A DNA stretch of 64,000 nt from Branchiostoma floridae (Eukaryota > Chordata > Leptocardii > Amphioxiformes > Branchiostomatidae), in contig NC_049988.1 of assembly GCF_000003815.2 (NCBI RefSeq), positions 6,976,702 to 7,040,701 on the forward strand, written 5' to 3'. Below the pieces are notes generated by a model that saw only the letters and a list, made by a program, of their open reading frames with translations, had not been told where the DNA came from and searched no databases. The position numbers and the translations under genes are program-made. This document shows, piece after piece, positions 11,480-24,239 of this stretch; position 1 is the stretch's first letter; every line of letters begins with the position of its first letter.

Positions 11480-12300
11480 TTCCTTCTTAACCATTCCGAC
11501 TCAGCGTCGTCTGAGCTGTGCTTTGTTTCCTGCCACTTTTCGTCTAGCCATTCTGACTCAGTATCGTCTGAAATCTATTTTGCCGCTACTTTTCTTCTAG
11601 CCATTTCTGACTCAGTGTCGTCTGAACTCTACTTTCCCGCCCCTTCTCTTAAACTTATGATTCTGACTTAATGTCGCCTGAAGTCTACCTTCCCGCCTCT
11701 TTTATCCTAGCCAGTCTCAATCAGTGTCGTCTGGAATCTACTTTCCCGCTACTTTTGTTCCAGTCATTCTGGCTACATGTCGTCTGAACTCGCTTTCCCG
11801 CCTCTTTTCGTCTAGTGATTGTCTCACTCAGTGTCGTCTGGAATCTACGTTCCTGCTACGTTTCCTCTAGCCACTGTGACTTAGTGTCGTCTGAAACCGC
11901 GTTACTCTTTCCAGCTCACTCAATGTCGCCTGAACTCTACTTTCCAGCATCTTTCTTTCTAACAATTCTGACCTACTGTCGTCTGAAATTTCGTCTGAAA
12001 TCTACTTTCCCGCCACGTTTCTTTTTCTGTGTCGTTCAAGTTTTAACTTTTAGCCGCGTCCAGTGTCGTCTAAAAGCCACTTTTCAGTGTCGTCTAAACT
12101 CAAATTTCCTGTCAATTTCCACTGTTGTCTAAAGGCTACTTTCCCGCCAATTTTCTCCTGTCGTTTGAGCTCTTTTTTCTCGCTACATTTCAGTGTTGTC
12201 TGAGCTCTTCTTTCCTACCACATTTCAGTGTTGTCTGATCTCTTCTTTCCCGCCACGTTTCAGTGTCGTCTGACCAGAACTCTTCTTTCCCGCCACGTTC
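11480..12300. repeat. Minisatellite, about 55-bp unit, roughly 14 units
   Basis: The core GTGTCGTCTGAACTCTACTT plus TCCCGCC recurs at about 55-base spacing from 11,500 to 11,980 (near 11,505, 11,562, 11,617, 11,672, 11,727, 11,777, 11,833, 11,886, 11,924, 11,979). It continues with shorter, more degenerate units to about 12,300. Units combine CTAGCCATTCTGACTCA with this core. Open frames across it are by-products of the repeat. Confidence 0.85.
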
Positions 12301-14125
12301 CGTCTCTAGTACGGCGCCCTGAACTTGACGTTCCCCACGGGTGGTCCAATCGCGCCGCCGCTGACACGCACCGTTCCTCTGAGCTTTTGTTCCCGTTGTT
12401 GATTTAAGGTGTGCCGTGTGTTGAATGAGAGATCGCCTGGGAATAACGTAATACTGTAGGACGAGTCGTATGACCTACATTTGCACGGGTATCGCTTATA
12501 GCACTGAAAGACGTGATACTTGGATTTCGACCTGTAACTGTTGTGCATTAAGAGAAGACTAGGTTTTTCATCAATTGCACTAGCACAGAGTCTAGAGGAT
12601 TTTTTTCTTCTTTATTTATGGGGTTCTTTTCCTTTGAAATTGTTGTCCGTGTTTTAGTAAGACCACACTAAAAAATCTGTATAAAAACACACAGAAAAAT
12701 AACAACAGCAACAAACTTTTCATTAGTTGGAATGTTACACCGAAGGGTGGTTATACGGGCGACTAGTATATAGAAACAAATACATATAATTTAAAACGAC
12801 AAACAGTACAGGATCAAGACATCTTAGAATCAATACTAATTACTACACGCTTCGCAAACTATGTTGATTACAAAAATCATCAATACCAGACAACTCAATA
12901 CCGTAATTTTTTGCGTAGAGTTACTTCCATGGCTTGTTGATTTTGGATTGTAACGTCAATTTCGTAGAAGCTCTACCGCTATGTTGACCAAATTCTCAAC
13001 CGTTGGCAAATCTATATAGATTCCAGGTTTTTTAATCAATGAAAATATCGCTTGGTAGAGGCTAATGATATATGAATTCATACATAGCGGAGGGTAAGGC
13101 CAATGCTACAAAAACACCGCTCTCTGTACAAATAGAAAATGGCTCTGTTACGTATTTGGATACTGGAACGTATTCAGATTTGGATATTGGAACAGTTGCG
13201 CCGTAGACGTGTTTACATGGTCAGAGCTACAATCTTTGTATGGTTAACCACACTACTTGGTGGTTGTGTGGTATGGTTGCCAAACATGCCGTGTATTTAC
13301 ATTGTTATAGGTACTTCAGTACGCTCCCTTTTTGTTCCAAATCTATAACAAACATTTTGTTATCACCGAGTGGTAGCTTTTAGTTTCAAAGCTGCTTGCC
13401 CAACAATATGAAGAAAATATTGTGCTACACCATCTTTTTATTCAGGTGTCTTATTTTTCTGTATGTAATTATATCGTGGCCTATAACATTATGACAGACG
13501 TTGGAAAATACAAAACCATAACATTACGTTAATGCCAGGCATTTATAAATTACATTATAGTCTTTGAATGACGGCCATTGCCCTTTTCATACACTTAAAA
13601 TGTTAAATTCCGTGACTTATAAATTTCAACGACATTGTTCCAATATAACGCCGCTACATAAACCACGAAGAAAAAACAGTGAAATCACGCTTTTCAAAAG
13701 GTCATAGCGAATAAGATATATCATATACGTAAGTGCCGTACGGATTATGTAAAGCCAACTGGTATGCCACGGGACTTAATCTGGATTCTATAGATTTATA
13801 TGTAATTCTACCCTTTTAGCGGCTCTTACACAAGGCGTTTAGCCATATCAAAATCGATCCTAGAATCGTTCACTAAAATATCCAAGTTTTTAGTGGATTT
13901 GGAAAAGCAGAAAGCAGCTACTTTGAACCGATTGTGTCAGGTTGCGAAATTTCGTGTGTGTGTTTGTGTGTTTTCGAAATTCAAACTGAACAGTAATATT
14001 TGAACACAGGAATCCAGACTAGCTTTATAAATGATAAATCGTGCTGGACAGGAACATGTGGAGACGATGGTGTCACCTCTCTGAGGATGAACTGAACTGA
14101 ACAAAACAGACACAAACGCACGATA
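12301..14125. other. Non-coding stretch
   Basis: AT-rich. No exon, RNA gene or clear transposon seen. Confidence 0.4.
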
Positions 14126-14795
14126 GATATTAAGATCGGAGGTCTGACATACACGCTAGTGAAAATAGGGTATGAAAGTCGAAAGAAACACGCCTAAACT
14201 GTAAAAGGTCCACCTGGTATTGGTGTACTTCACAGCGAAGGGCATGTGGTCCCTTTGGCTATTTCTTTATCAATGTAATATTCGTTTGCACAAGGAAGGA
14301 GATTTTTGGTCCCACAATAGCCTAGATACCAGAAATCGTTGCTTCTTGGGCCAACTTTCCCCCAGGAAAATCTACAACAGGTCCCTGAGTTACTAATGAT
14401 AAACAAACACAAATGCACGATAGATATGAGATCGGGGGTTNNNNNNNNNNNNNNNNNNNNNNNNNNNNNNNNNNNNNNNNNNNNNNNNNNNNNNNNNNNN
14501 NNNNNNNNNNNNNNNNNNNNNNNNNNNNNNNNNNNNNNNNTACTATTTACTCTTATTTGACCAATTTCTACAATTAGACCACCAAACCACGAAGCCCGGT
14601 AGAGGCTACTCTGGACGGCTTACTCCTCTATTTGTTCCATTTCTACGATTTTTCCAGCGATCCGCAGTCTGGAAGAGACTAGTGAAAATTGTGTATGGAA
14701 GTCGAAAGAGAGAGGCGCCCAAACTGTAAAAGGTCCACCTGTTATTGGTGTACTTCACACAGTGTGGGACAGGTGGTCCCTTGGGACATGCCTCA
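14126..14795. repeat. Direct duplication flanking the assembly gap
   Basis: GAAAGTCGAAAGAAACACGC with AACTGTAAAAGGTCCACCTG..TATTGGTGTACTTCACA near 14,173-14,255 recurs near 14,697-14,785. A second shared phrase, CACGATAGATAT..AAGATCGG, occurs at 14,121 and just before the gap at 14,417. The gap therefore sits inside duplicated sequence. Confidence 0.75.
14441..14540. other. Assembly gap of exactly 100 N
   Basis: A round 100-N run is a conventional placeholder for a gap of unknown size. The true missing length cannot be read from this. Reading frames crossing it are meaningless. Confidence 0.95.
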
Positions 14796-17700
14796 CTTCA
14801 TTAATGTCTGACCCCCACGGCATTTACCCGCTCACGGGGATTATCCGCTTTCAAATCCGATCAACTGGAATTGATGGGGATTAACTCTCTGATTGTTTGA
14901 GATGTGTCATCCCTTGGGGTCCAGATTATATGACGACTGTCTGCATTTGACAAAGAATGAAAATGTTTAGCGTAGAAAACTGATAGATGCTATGATTCTA
15001 CTAGTATGATTCTACAATTTGATAACTTTCCAAGCTTCGCAAGAAATCCGTATTTGAAGAGATATATCTTGATATCTATGATATCCATACTGTAAAGTTT
15101 TTTTCTCTCTTCGAAACCAATAAAAGAATAAACTTGAAGGTCGTTGGTTGCTGTATTGGTTAAGTGGCTATAATGTCGAGTTGAATTCACATTTACTTGG
15201 GATTGGTTTGTCGAAATATGGATGGGGGACTGTTCCAAAGGAATTTTGAAATTCCCTTTTAATTTGCTTTTATACATGTATGTAATACTAACAAGAAAAA
15301 CTTCTTTCCAAATAATTGTATTCTTCTTGTGTGAGCAACTTGTTTATCTCTGGAAGGAACTATTGAACAAGTTGACTTGTGAAACATCTTAGTGCCTTTC
15401 ATGATATGTATGCTGTGTGCGAGTTAATACTTTTGTTGCTCGGCTATGTAGTGACACTGTTTATTGCTATAATTTGTTCTGATTGGCATTTTTTTTTAGG
15501 TTTAGTACAGCTTCGTGACAACACGTTTTGATGTTTTTCAACAACAAAAAAAGAAATTGAAATTGATATGTCCATATACAATTTTCGAGAGCTAGTCGAT
15601 AAGAATATTCTTCGTGAATACATGACTGTGTATCATCGGTATTGAAATATCCGCTCTTTGTATACGTAGTTTATGTACAAAAGTAGTGCTAGTGGCTAAT
15701 TCCCTTGACTGACCAGAAATGTCAAACGGCGGCAAAGTTTTGTGGGAAGAAATCGGCTTGAACGACAAAGCATGTATTCTACATAGACTTTCAGATATAC
15801 AAGATAACTCTATCGAATTCGGCGAGCGAACGCACAGATAACACGCGTCCATATAAAAGTTGTACCAAAACTGCCGGGCAAAGTATTTCTATTGTCGAAT
15901 TGACTATCCTCGTACATATTTCGGTACCTACATACAACAAGATTTATACCAGTATCGTCATATCAATGCGCGCGTAAAAATCACCGAATGCCGCTAGTGC
16001 CCGCTACTACGTTTATATTATTACCTAGGTTCCTAAACTTTGCTAAATAAAAATCGACAACACTTTATGTTATTTTCCATTATTGGTTGATTTGGATTCC
16101 GGATACTTGATCAGATGTTACTTCTAAATTGATTTTAAAAGCTTTGATTGGTTTTCAAAATCCTTGTTTCGGGACTTGGTGCACGGTGCCAGCGGACGCT
16201 CCGTTGGAAACGTTATTACCGAGCAAATTGATCTTGAATGTCGGCGAATTTGAAGGCGTCCCCCGGGGGTTTACTCTGATTGTTTGCCCAGTGGCGGAGG
16301 CGTTTGGCTCGGGACTCCAAGTCGTTAGTTCGGCGTTGATTGAACAGAAGACGCTGGCGGGCGATACCTTAATCTTAAGAAATATGCTTCAAGACGTTGC
16401 CTTGTATGTGTGAACCGTACGTTTCGTACAGTCTGCATTTGTCAGTTTGATTATGAACAAGACGCATTCACGGAAAACGTAGTGTGTATATAAGAAAATA
16501 CATTGGGAGGGTGTTTAGTATGCCTAACGTTCATGGTGTGATATCTTAATTTTTAAACCCTCATTGCATTGTTTTGTAGTACTAGTGACGCCTTTTAAAT
16601 GCGTTTGCAACCGCTAGAATACACGTATTCGGGACGCATGAAATTGTCTGGGGGGTTCTGAACCCAGTTAAAAGGTAGAATTTAGCCCGAACTCGCCTCG
16701 ACAACAAGACTTACCCGGGGCAAATCTAGATTCAGCTAGAGACAAGCGAGGAATGTGCACTATGTACCGCGGGGTCACATGCTTCACCCTCAAGGCGTTC
16801 CCTGATTGGTTGTCTGCACGCCCATACGTCATTGATTGACAGCTCGGTCGGGCGATATTCCAGTCACGTCCAACACCTGGCAGGCGTCAGGAAGGGGGAG
16901 GGCTGCGCGAAGGATAGAATCTAGAAATGATGATGCATTAATGATAAATGATGGGGTAGGAAATTGGGAGAACCACACAGAACGTGTGAACAGGTCGTTA
17001 GACACGGCGCTCCACTATACGTGCGGGTACATCGCAATCATTCACGATTGTTTACTGTCGTTTCGGCTTCAGAGAATCTCCATCATACAAACGACAATCT
17101 CTATAGACTGGCCATTCTACACACTTACGTTACTTCATGTAATACAAGGGACAAAGGTAGATGTCTATCCTTTCTATAAGCTACAATTCAAATACGTTAT
17201 GAATATGCTGTTTCAAGTTGTGAATTATAGCTCATGGCACCGTGGTTCACTGTACTGGGTACCCGAATAAGGGAGTTGAGGAAAAATTATTATCCCAGCT
17301 GATACAGGGAGGGGATGCGATAGCGTTTCCCAAAGATGAACTGTATTGATTGCTCCCTTGGGAATTTAGAGCCAAATCTATACCCAGTGCACCACAGCTT
17401 ACCCCATGCAATAAGGCATGTAAAGCAGTGGGGTAGTGTACCAAAAGTCATGTGACTTTTCCATAATCCATAGGTGTTTATCTCTTAGCAAGTCTAAATA
17501 ACTACTAACCATAGTCAGTTCTACATCTCTGATGTAAAATTGCAACTTTTCAATAGAGGGTTTTCTTTTTTTACAACTTTTTTTACTAGTTTTCATACAA
17601 CGCTGTTTCAATGAAACTGGCAAACTGTACACACAAAACACAACATTACACAGCTGAAATGTCCCTACATACAGCAAAATCCTGTTTAATGGACAGCAAG

Positions 17701-18829
17701 TATTGCCCTGTACTACATTCAGGAGTATTATTTGCAATAGCTCCTCTTTTTAGGGTCTCATAGGATCAAAAAGTATCCAATTCAGTGTTGCTGGGGGGGG
17801 GGGGGGTGAACACCAGTAGGGCACATTATGATTGACAGGTCCTAATTGGTAAGGCATACAATTACATGGGGCTAAATCATCATTAAGTCCATCATTTTCA
17901 TTGAATTCACACCACTTTTGTAGTAATCTATGCTATCTGAGTTATTCCTGACAGCTTCCAATACATGCATGCACATACTTTATGCTGCAAAAAATCACAA
18001 AATATCACATTTTTGCTACATTTTTGGGAAATTCATGCACAAAACTGGGTCCACACTTGACAAAACCTCTTGTATACGATATTGCAACATGGTTTCAGCA
18101 AATCTGAGACAGCTTTATGGTTCAAAAGGCCTCAAATGCAAAATGGGGGTGGGGGGCAGTACAGGTCAGACATCGAAGTTAGGGCTGCCCATTGACAAGC
18201 ATGTTGAAATACACTGAATGAAGGCTTCAAAAAAGTACTAACCCATAGTTCAATCTTTAAAATTCTTCTCCACCAGAAAGTCACTTGGGTCTAGTTTATA
18301 AGCATTCAAAGAAAACAGAGGGTTGTTTGGCTCATTCTCTGAGAAAAGCTCGCTCTATGAAAGAAACCTCACCTTTGACCCATTTTCCCTCCTGATACAA
18401 CCAGTAGCACCCTATAACTAAAACCTGTCCTTACACCAGCTGAACTGCTGAACTGAACAAATTTTGACCCAAACAGGAAAGCTTAGACCCTACCTGTCTC
18501 TTCTAACTCAAAAAGTCTCCAGATTGGGCAAAAATTTTCAAGGAAAAGAAGGATTTTCAAGGATTTTAAGTCACACCCAAATCGTCTTCCCATTTTTTGC
18601 CCTCTACCGCGCAACGCAACTCTGACGTCAGCCCTGTAGGCATGTGTCACGGTAGCAAGTAGATCCCGAAGGCTTGGCACTGAGCTGAGACTCGGACAGA
18701 AAACGACTTCCATGGAGAAAACGTGAAGACATCTTGAGCCAGCGTCAGTCAACTGTGTAAGCTTTGGGGCACGAACTCCGACTATCTAGGCTAAGCGCCA
18801 AGTGTGTGTTGAGTCAACGGTGACCAAAT
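14796..18829. other. Long non-coding stretch
   Basis: No recognisable gene. 16,130-16,440 and 16,690-16,900 are GC- and CpG-richer than their surroundings and could be an exon or promoter remnant, but the open frame at 16,129-16,413 (94 aa) matches no family I know. A G homopolymer lies near 17,792-17,805. Confidence 0.4.
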
Positions 18830-18900
18830 TTGCGCGCGCGCCCATAAACACAAACACAGAGCACTCACACACACACACGCACTAGACACACGCACACACC
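18830..18900. repeat. GC/CA simple-sequence tract
   Basis: Starts with alternating GC near 18,832 and continues as ACAC-rich sequence. It is low-complexity with no coding significance. Confidence 0.8.
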
Positions 18901-19009
18901 AATACAGACTTGCAGAGGAGCGTCTATCCTTTCTTGACTGCCCCAAAACCGCGAAACGCCGCCGGAAAAAACAATGTACTGGTACCGTACCGTACCTGAA
19001 TATATGTCT

Positions 19010-19400
19010 TGGAACATTGTACCCGTTACTAGGACTGCACACCGTTACCAAGTATCGGTATACAGTGCCGCGAAAATCATTTAAATTAGGTACAATTCCA
19101 CCGGAACATCAATGTAACGGTACGTTGTTCCCGTTCCTGATGTTACACGTCTTCCCCGGCTCTGTACTAGGGCTGCTTACCGTTATCAAGTTTCGGTACA
19201 TGTACAGTACCGCGAAAATCATGTAGGTACAGGTCCTGAACATTAATGTACTGTTCCTGATGTTACGTGTCTTCCTATTCTATACTATGGCGGCCTACCG
19301 TTACCCAGTACCGATACAATACCATGAAAGTCATATAGGTACAGGCCCAAACTATCGAAACACCAATGTACCGTGTATGTCACATTTAGAGACCAGTTAG
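19010..19400. repeat. Tandem repeat of a hAT-end-like unit, 120-140 bp, three copies
   Basis: CACCGTTACCAAGTATCGGT with CCGCGAAAATCAT recurs near 19,040, 19,179 and 19,299. Each unit begins like TAGGGCTGxxTACCGTTA, resembling the end of the TAGGGCTGGGTATCGGTAC element family seen at 54,364. It may be an array grown from one transposon end. Confidence 0.65.
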
Positions 19401-21170
19401 GTACGAAGCGCTATTCTTTTCACATCGTCAACCAAAGCACTAAATGGAAAACACAGTCTGTCATATTGTCTAGTATTTACGAATAGAAGCAAAAAGGTGA
19501 TCTATATCGTGTGTTATCCGTGTCTTATGCATGGCGACGTCGTTTTTTATGATAGACTTTTTCATTTTCACAACACACTGAAAGTGTTTTACTTTGATAT
19601 TATTTTCGTTGTTCATTTCTTGTTCGGTTTATACTCTTTCTACATCCTCAGTCTATCCCACCCTCATGTATTTTACCCACGTAAGTATAAAATGCCCACC
19701 CTTTTGTAAATCTAAAAGTCAAGTTTCTGGCGAATTTGAGGGTCTATCGCTAGTTATAGTTTTAAATAAGCAAGCTCTACAAATTTCCCCTTGAATGTGA
19801 TATAGCGAGCATGCATTGTCTTTCGCTACTTTTATTTAAAAAATACTGGTAAGATTCGTTCAGTATTCTTTATAGCCGCCGTTTCACATTGTATATTTTC
19901 AAAGTATTGTATGTAGTAAATAGATATGTTGTACATACTTCAATAAACACGTTTATAAGGACTGTTGTGTGTAGGGTCGAAATACCTCATTAAACTCAAC
20001 CTCAAACTATTGAGGAATTCATTGGTTGGTTGGTTAATTGATCGGTCAGTTGATTAACTGGTCGACTGATTATCAATCGATATGATGTGTTCACCCGAAA
20101 TGGGTAAGAGACGTGCTTGCTTGATTGCATTTGAATACCGCCTCTTAAGTCTCTTTGAGGCCTTTACGTTATCATAATTCATCATCATATTGTACTGTAT
20201 ATGTTGAGTTTATGATTTACATTTTAAATGCAACGTGTTGTAATGTTTTGTAATGTTGGCGGCTAAAGATCGGAATATCATATCTTGCATTTCCTCTGTT
20301 CTTATCTCTTAAAAGAATTATTAGCATTTCTTACATCTCACTAGAGCTATATGCGAATTGTACATTCTGTATGGTTCTGAAGCGGCGGACCCTTTTTCAT
20401 CATGGACCGTTGTCCCGTATTCTGGGTTTGAAAATAACGGTCCCTGAAGCCCCGCCAATGAGAGATAACGATAAACTGAGCTGTCGACCCTTGCACAAAT
20501 CACACGGTACAACGCGCCACCAGAATACCGGGCAACATGAATTATTCAAACTAGTACATGAAGATGCGAAGAGCCATCATATATGTCTCTCTGTAGGGAA
20601 TGTCTGAATGAGTGATTGACTGAATGGCGTTTTGCTTGACTGTTGTACACGATTTAATGCATGACAATAACAACAAAACAACAACAAAACAATGACAACG
20701 GGAATATGGCGGATTGACATAGGGCCTGTTTCTATCTGTTCTGCCTGTTATAATACAAATCTGTTTTGTAAAGGGCCACAGATACGAACGTATATACGTA
20801 GATGTTGAGTCGGGACATGAAATAAGCATTTTGAAAATATCTCTGCTTGTCTTTGACTTAGTTGTACAGGATAGCGGGGGCATTCCGTTAGATACTATCT
20901 TGACACAAAGAAAAAGAGTCCGACCCCCAAAAAATGCAAGTCAGCATTTTCTTTTAATCATCGCTTGTATTTGGTTTTGCGAAAAGTGAAAAATGTAGAT
21001 TGACTCAGCACTGACCACACAAAACTACGTGGTGACCACAATAGTCAACTCTAATATATTGTTTACCTTCAAACAGACCCCATACTCTATTATTCCTGAA
21101 AAGAAAAGAACACGCGAAAAGCAAACTTCTTTCTGTTATATATACTGTATGCAGTATGCACTACTGGGAC
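19401..21170. other. Non-coding stretch
   Basis: No exon or RNA gene recognised. Short open frames lack any family signature. Confidence 0.4.
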
Positions 21171-21439
21171 TAGGGGTGGGTAGCGGTACAGAAAATTCTG
21201 TTAACTTAGACCAAGTCTGACATGTGAAATGACTATCAACTCTCCGGCTTCTTCGCTCTTGTTACCTGTGGACCAGTTAAAGCCCCCAAACGCATGAACG
21301 CCTGTCGGTATAATGTGTTAATTTTCTAATCGGTCGAAAATCCGGTCTACTGATTTTTTTCAGGACCTTTTTTGTCTGTACTGGTCCAACATTCAAAACG
21401 GTTTTGTAGTCTGGTACACCGTACCGGTACCCACCCCTA
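21171..21439. mobile_element. hAT-type MITE with perfect 8-bp target duplication
   Basis: The ends TAGGGGTGGGTAGCGGTAC and GTACCGGTACCCACCCCTA are near-perfect inverses. ACTGGGAC flanks both sides (21,163-21,170 and 21,440-21,447). An 8-bp duplication with TAGGG termini is standard for hAT superfamily elements. It is internally deleted, with no transposase. Confidence 0.9.
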
Positions 21440-21934
21440 ACTGGGACCATTCGAAAGTCATGCGTACACGCTATTATGTACGAAACTAATGTTGCACATC
21501 AAATGGATTGAACGATTATGCAAACCAATTCTGGAGTGTTTTTGCAGGCAACATGTGCAGATGACAACAGTAGTGTATCCCGCTATTTTTGTTCGGAACA
21601 TGTTAACAACAAAAGGGTCTAGATTGGTAAACATCGAAATCATAACGAATCATTTTGTGCCATCGTGACTACTAGCTGTGTAAGATGCGTTACACAATCA
21701 TATGTGTTGGGCAAAACTCCCTTTCCCAGCATAGGAAACCGCGAATCCCCCCCCCCCCCCCCAAAAAAAAACATACCATCGCTCCAGAATTCTGTGAAGG
21801 AAGCTTACGTTGTAATTTGTCTGTCATAGATTGGATTGACGCCAAAGCTAGCATTTGAAAACATTGCCTCACGAAAACAACAGTTATGCCATTGATAGTA
21901 GATCTAGTTTTTACCAAAAATAGCACCAAAAAAG

Positions 21935-22093
21935 TAGCCTCTACCAGGCTTCGTGGATCGCTGGTCTAATTGTAGAAATTGGACAAATAGAGTCTATAGT
22001 ACGCTAGGGGAGTTAGCCGGCCAGAAGAGTACGTTTCCTCACCACGTGGTGAGGATAATGATTCTACCGATCCACGACGCCTGGTAGAGGCTA
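21935..22093. mobile_element. Foldback MITE with TAGCCTCTACCAGGC ends
   Basis: TAGCCTCTACCAGGC..TTCGTGGATCG is mirrored by CGATCCACGACGCCTGGTAG..AGGCTA. An inner pair (CACCACGTGGTG) is palindromic. The flanks CCAAAAAAG and CCAAAAAAA suggest a 9-bp target duplication with one mismatch. Compare 54,702-54,780, which also starts TAGCCT and has a perfect 9-bp duplication. Confidence 0.75.
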
Positions 22094-22189
22094 CCAAAAA
22101 AAGCACAAGAAAAGGACGTTTCTAGTATGTAATATTTGGTAATATAATTCAAATTTTATTGTGCAGGTACTGCAATAGCTTTGTAGTAT

Positions 22190-22790
22190 TTCTTTATATC
22201 CAGTATCCATAGCCCTATCCAGTACCCATAGACCCTATCCAGTATCCATAGCTAGCCCTATTCAGTACCCGTAGCCCTATATATCCAGTACCCGTCGCCC
22301 TATCCAGTACCCGTCGCCCTATCCAGTTCCCGTAGCCCTATACAGGACCCATTGCCCTGTCTAGTACCAAGAGCCCTATCCAGTACCCACAGCACCTAAC
22401 TAGTACCCATAGCTATATCCCGAGTACCCATCGCCCTATCCAGAGTACCCATAGCCCCATCTTGAGTACCCATAGCCCTATCCAGAGTACCCATAGCACC
22501 TAACCAGTACCCATAGCTATATCCAGAGTACCCATCGCCCTATCCAGAGTACCCATAGCCCCATCTTGAGTACCCACAGCACCTAACCAGTACCCATAGC
22601 TATATCCAGAGTACCCATCGCCCTATCCAGAGTACCCATAGCCCCATCTTGAGTACCCATCGCCCTATCCAGAGTACCCATAGCCCCATCTTGAGTACCC
22701 ATAGCCCTATCCAGAGTACCCATAGCCTATACAGTACCCATAACCCTAGCCAGTACCCATAGCCCTATACAATACCCATAATAGCCCTAG
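22190..22790. repeat. Minisatellite, 18-21-bp unit CCAGAGTACCCATAGCCCTAT
   Basis: About 30 units of CCAGTACCCATAGCCCTAT and variants (GAGTACCC, ATCGCCC, AGCACCTAA, CATCTTGAG). Variant units recur in blocks: the AGCACCTAA variant appears near 22,391, 22,496 and 22,578, suggesting a higher-order period of about 80-105 bases. Confidence 0.9.
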
Positions 22791-24119
22791 CCGCACTGCA
22801 GAGGAAAAATTGGGTGGAAGCGCCCGACCACGAGACGAGGGAATAACGCGAATCGAACCCAAATCACTCAATTTGCACGGTAATGTGCGAAGCGCGCCGG
22901 GGCGACCCTTGGATCGATAATCGGCGGAACGTCCGGGGCCACCGGCGGAAAATGAGCTCGGTAACGAGGGGATGGTCAGCAAGACGGGTCAGGACTATAA
23001 ACTAGATCCTCTGTCTTATGGACTGGCCATTCAGAACGGGCAATTTTCACGTCCGTAGGCACCAGAAATCGCTCAGGATTACTTTGTATGTTATACCCTC
23101 GTTGGCTACATACAAAAACACACAAAAATATAAATCAAACGATACTAAAAGTAGAGTATGCGTGTGTATAGAAAATATTTTTGCATCTTTGTCTTTGCCG
23201 ATTTTTTTTTTCTTCATGAATTTTAAACAATATGATATACGCCAAAAGGTTAATCCACGGGGGGAATGGCATGGCCAAATTTCCAACTGGAACGTTTATT
23301 TGCTAGTTGGTCACTTGATGTGAATGGCGATGTAAATGTGATAAGTCCTGTTATACCGTTCATTTTGCAGCAACCCGGTTACTATTTGTTTTACATTGAT
23401 TTAATATTTCATAATTCATATTACATTTTGATGTAAAAGACAAATAGTTAACCCCGCTGGTGCCACACCGTAACGTATTACCGGTCTATAGCCCTACACA
23501 CGCAAGTATTTAACCCTCTACTCGTTGCCTCTTGTTATTATCAATACGCATTTGACGCATAGAATGGTGCATTGGATGGGATGATGTTCTTTCTCCATTC
23601 ATCTTTTCGTGTTTTATATACTGTATCTCTGATCCCGCTAACATGGCATAACACAGCAAGCCATGTCTTATAGTTTTTGTGCACGAGCCTTACTTTAGCC
23701 TTTGGTAGACTCGCACCTTTGAATATAACGGTAAACTCCCAATAGATGTTGGGGTGAGAAATTGTCAGGTCAGGTTTTCTGACTTGTCAGCAATTTTCTT
23801 GAACGCTGCATCATTTATATGTCTTGTCTTGTTATTTTAACGTTATACTACAAAAGGAAAATGTTCATGGTGGTTTTATGTCTTTAGTTTTCGGGGTGAC
23901 CTCTTGCACTAGTGACTTAAAACTACGGTGAACATTTTGTTCCGTCTTCTGTCCGCCGACTTCCTTGTTTTAACCACGAACCACCGCGAACACGTACTCC
24001 ATTTTCTCCCCACCACGAAATGAAATCCCCGCCAACATTTCTCGCTTTACAGTATTTTAGTTACACTTGGGTGTCAATCAACGGAATAGTTTTTCTTTCT
24101 TTCTAGAGGAGGATTCTTG
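22791..24119. other. Non-coding stretch with a CpG-rich island
   Basis: 22,800-23,000 is GC- and CpG-rich, just after the minisatellite, with no gene recognised. The rest is AT-rich up to the PCGF promoter. Confidence 0.4.
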
Positions 24120-24239
24120 ACGAGGACCCCCCTACGTCCACCGTCCTCCTGATACCCCGGATGCTGACGTCATCTTTGTTGTTGCGGTGATTGGGTGGCG
24201 GGAAACGAGAGAAGCCTGGCTGCGCACGCGCACGGGAAG
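24120..24239 (+). promoter_or_regulatory. Candidate PCGF proximal promoter: CRE, inverted CCAAT, E2F-like site
   Basis: Just upstream of the PCGF start codon lie a palindromic TGACGTCA (24,165-24,172; CRE consensus), ATTGG (24,190-24,194; inverted CCAAT) and GGCGGGAAA (24,197-24,205; E2F consensus). No TATA box is evident. E2F control of human BMI1 is reported in the literature; whether these sites act here is inference. Any upstream non-coding exon would change the promoter assignment. Confidence 0.5.

Noticed and set aside
14339-14560. Open frame crossing the N run
   Set aside because: It is formed only by translating unknown bases.
16836-17270. 144-codon frame in the gene-poor left part
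   Set aside because: No recognisable domain, and no convincing splice or promoter context.
22190-22790. CRISPR-like array
   Set aside because: Units are contiguous with no unique spacers, and the DNA is eukaryotic; it is a minisatellite.
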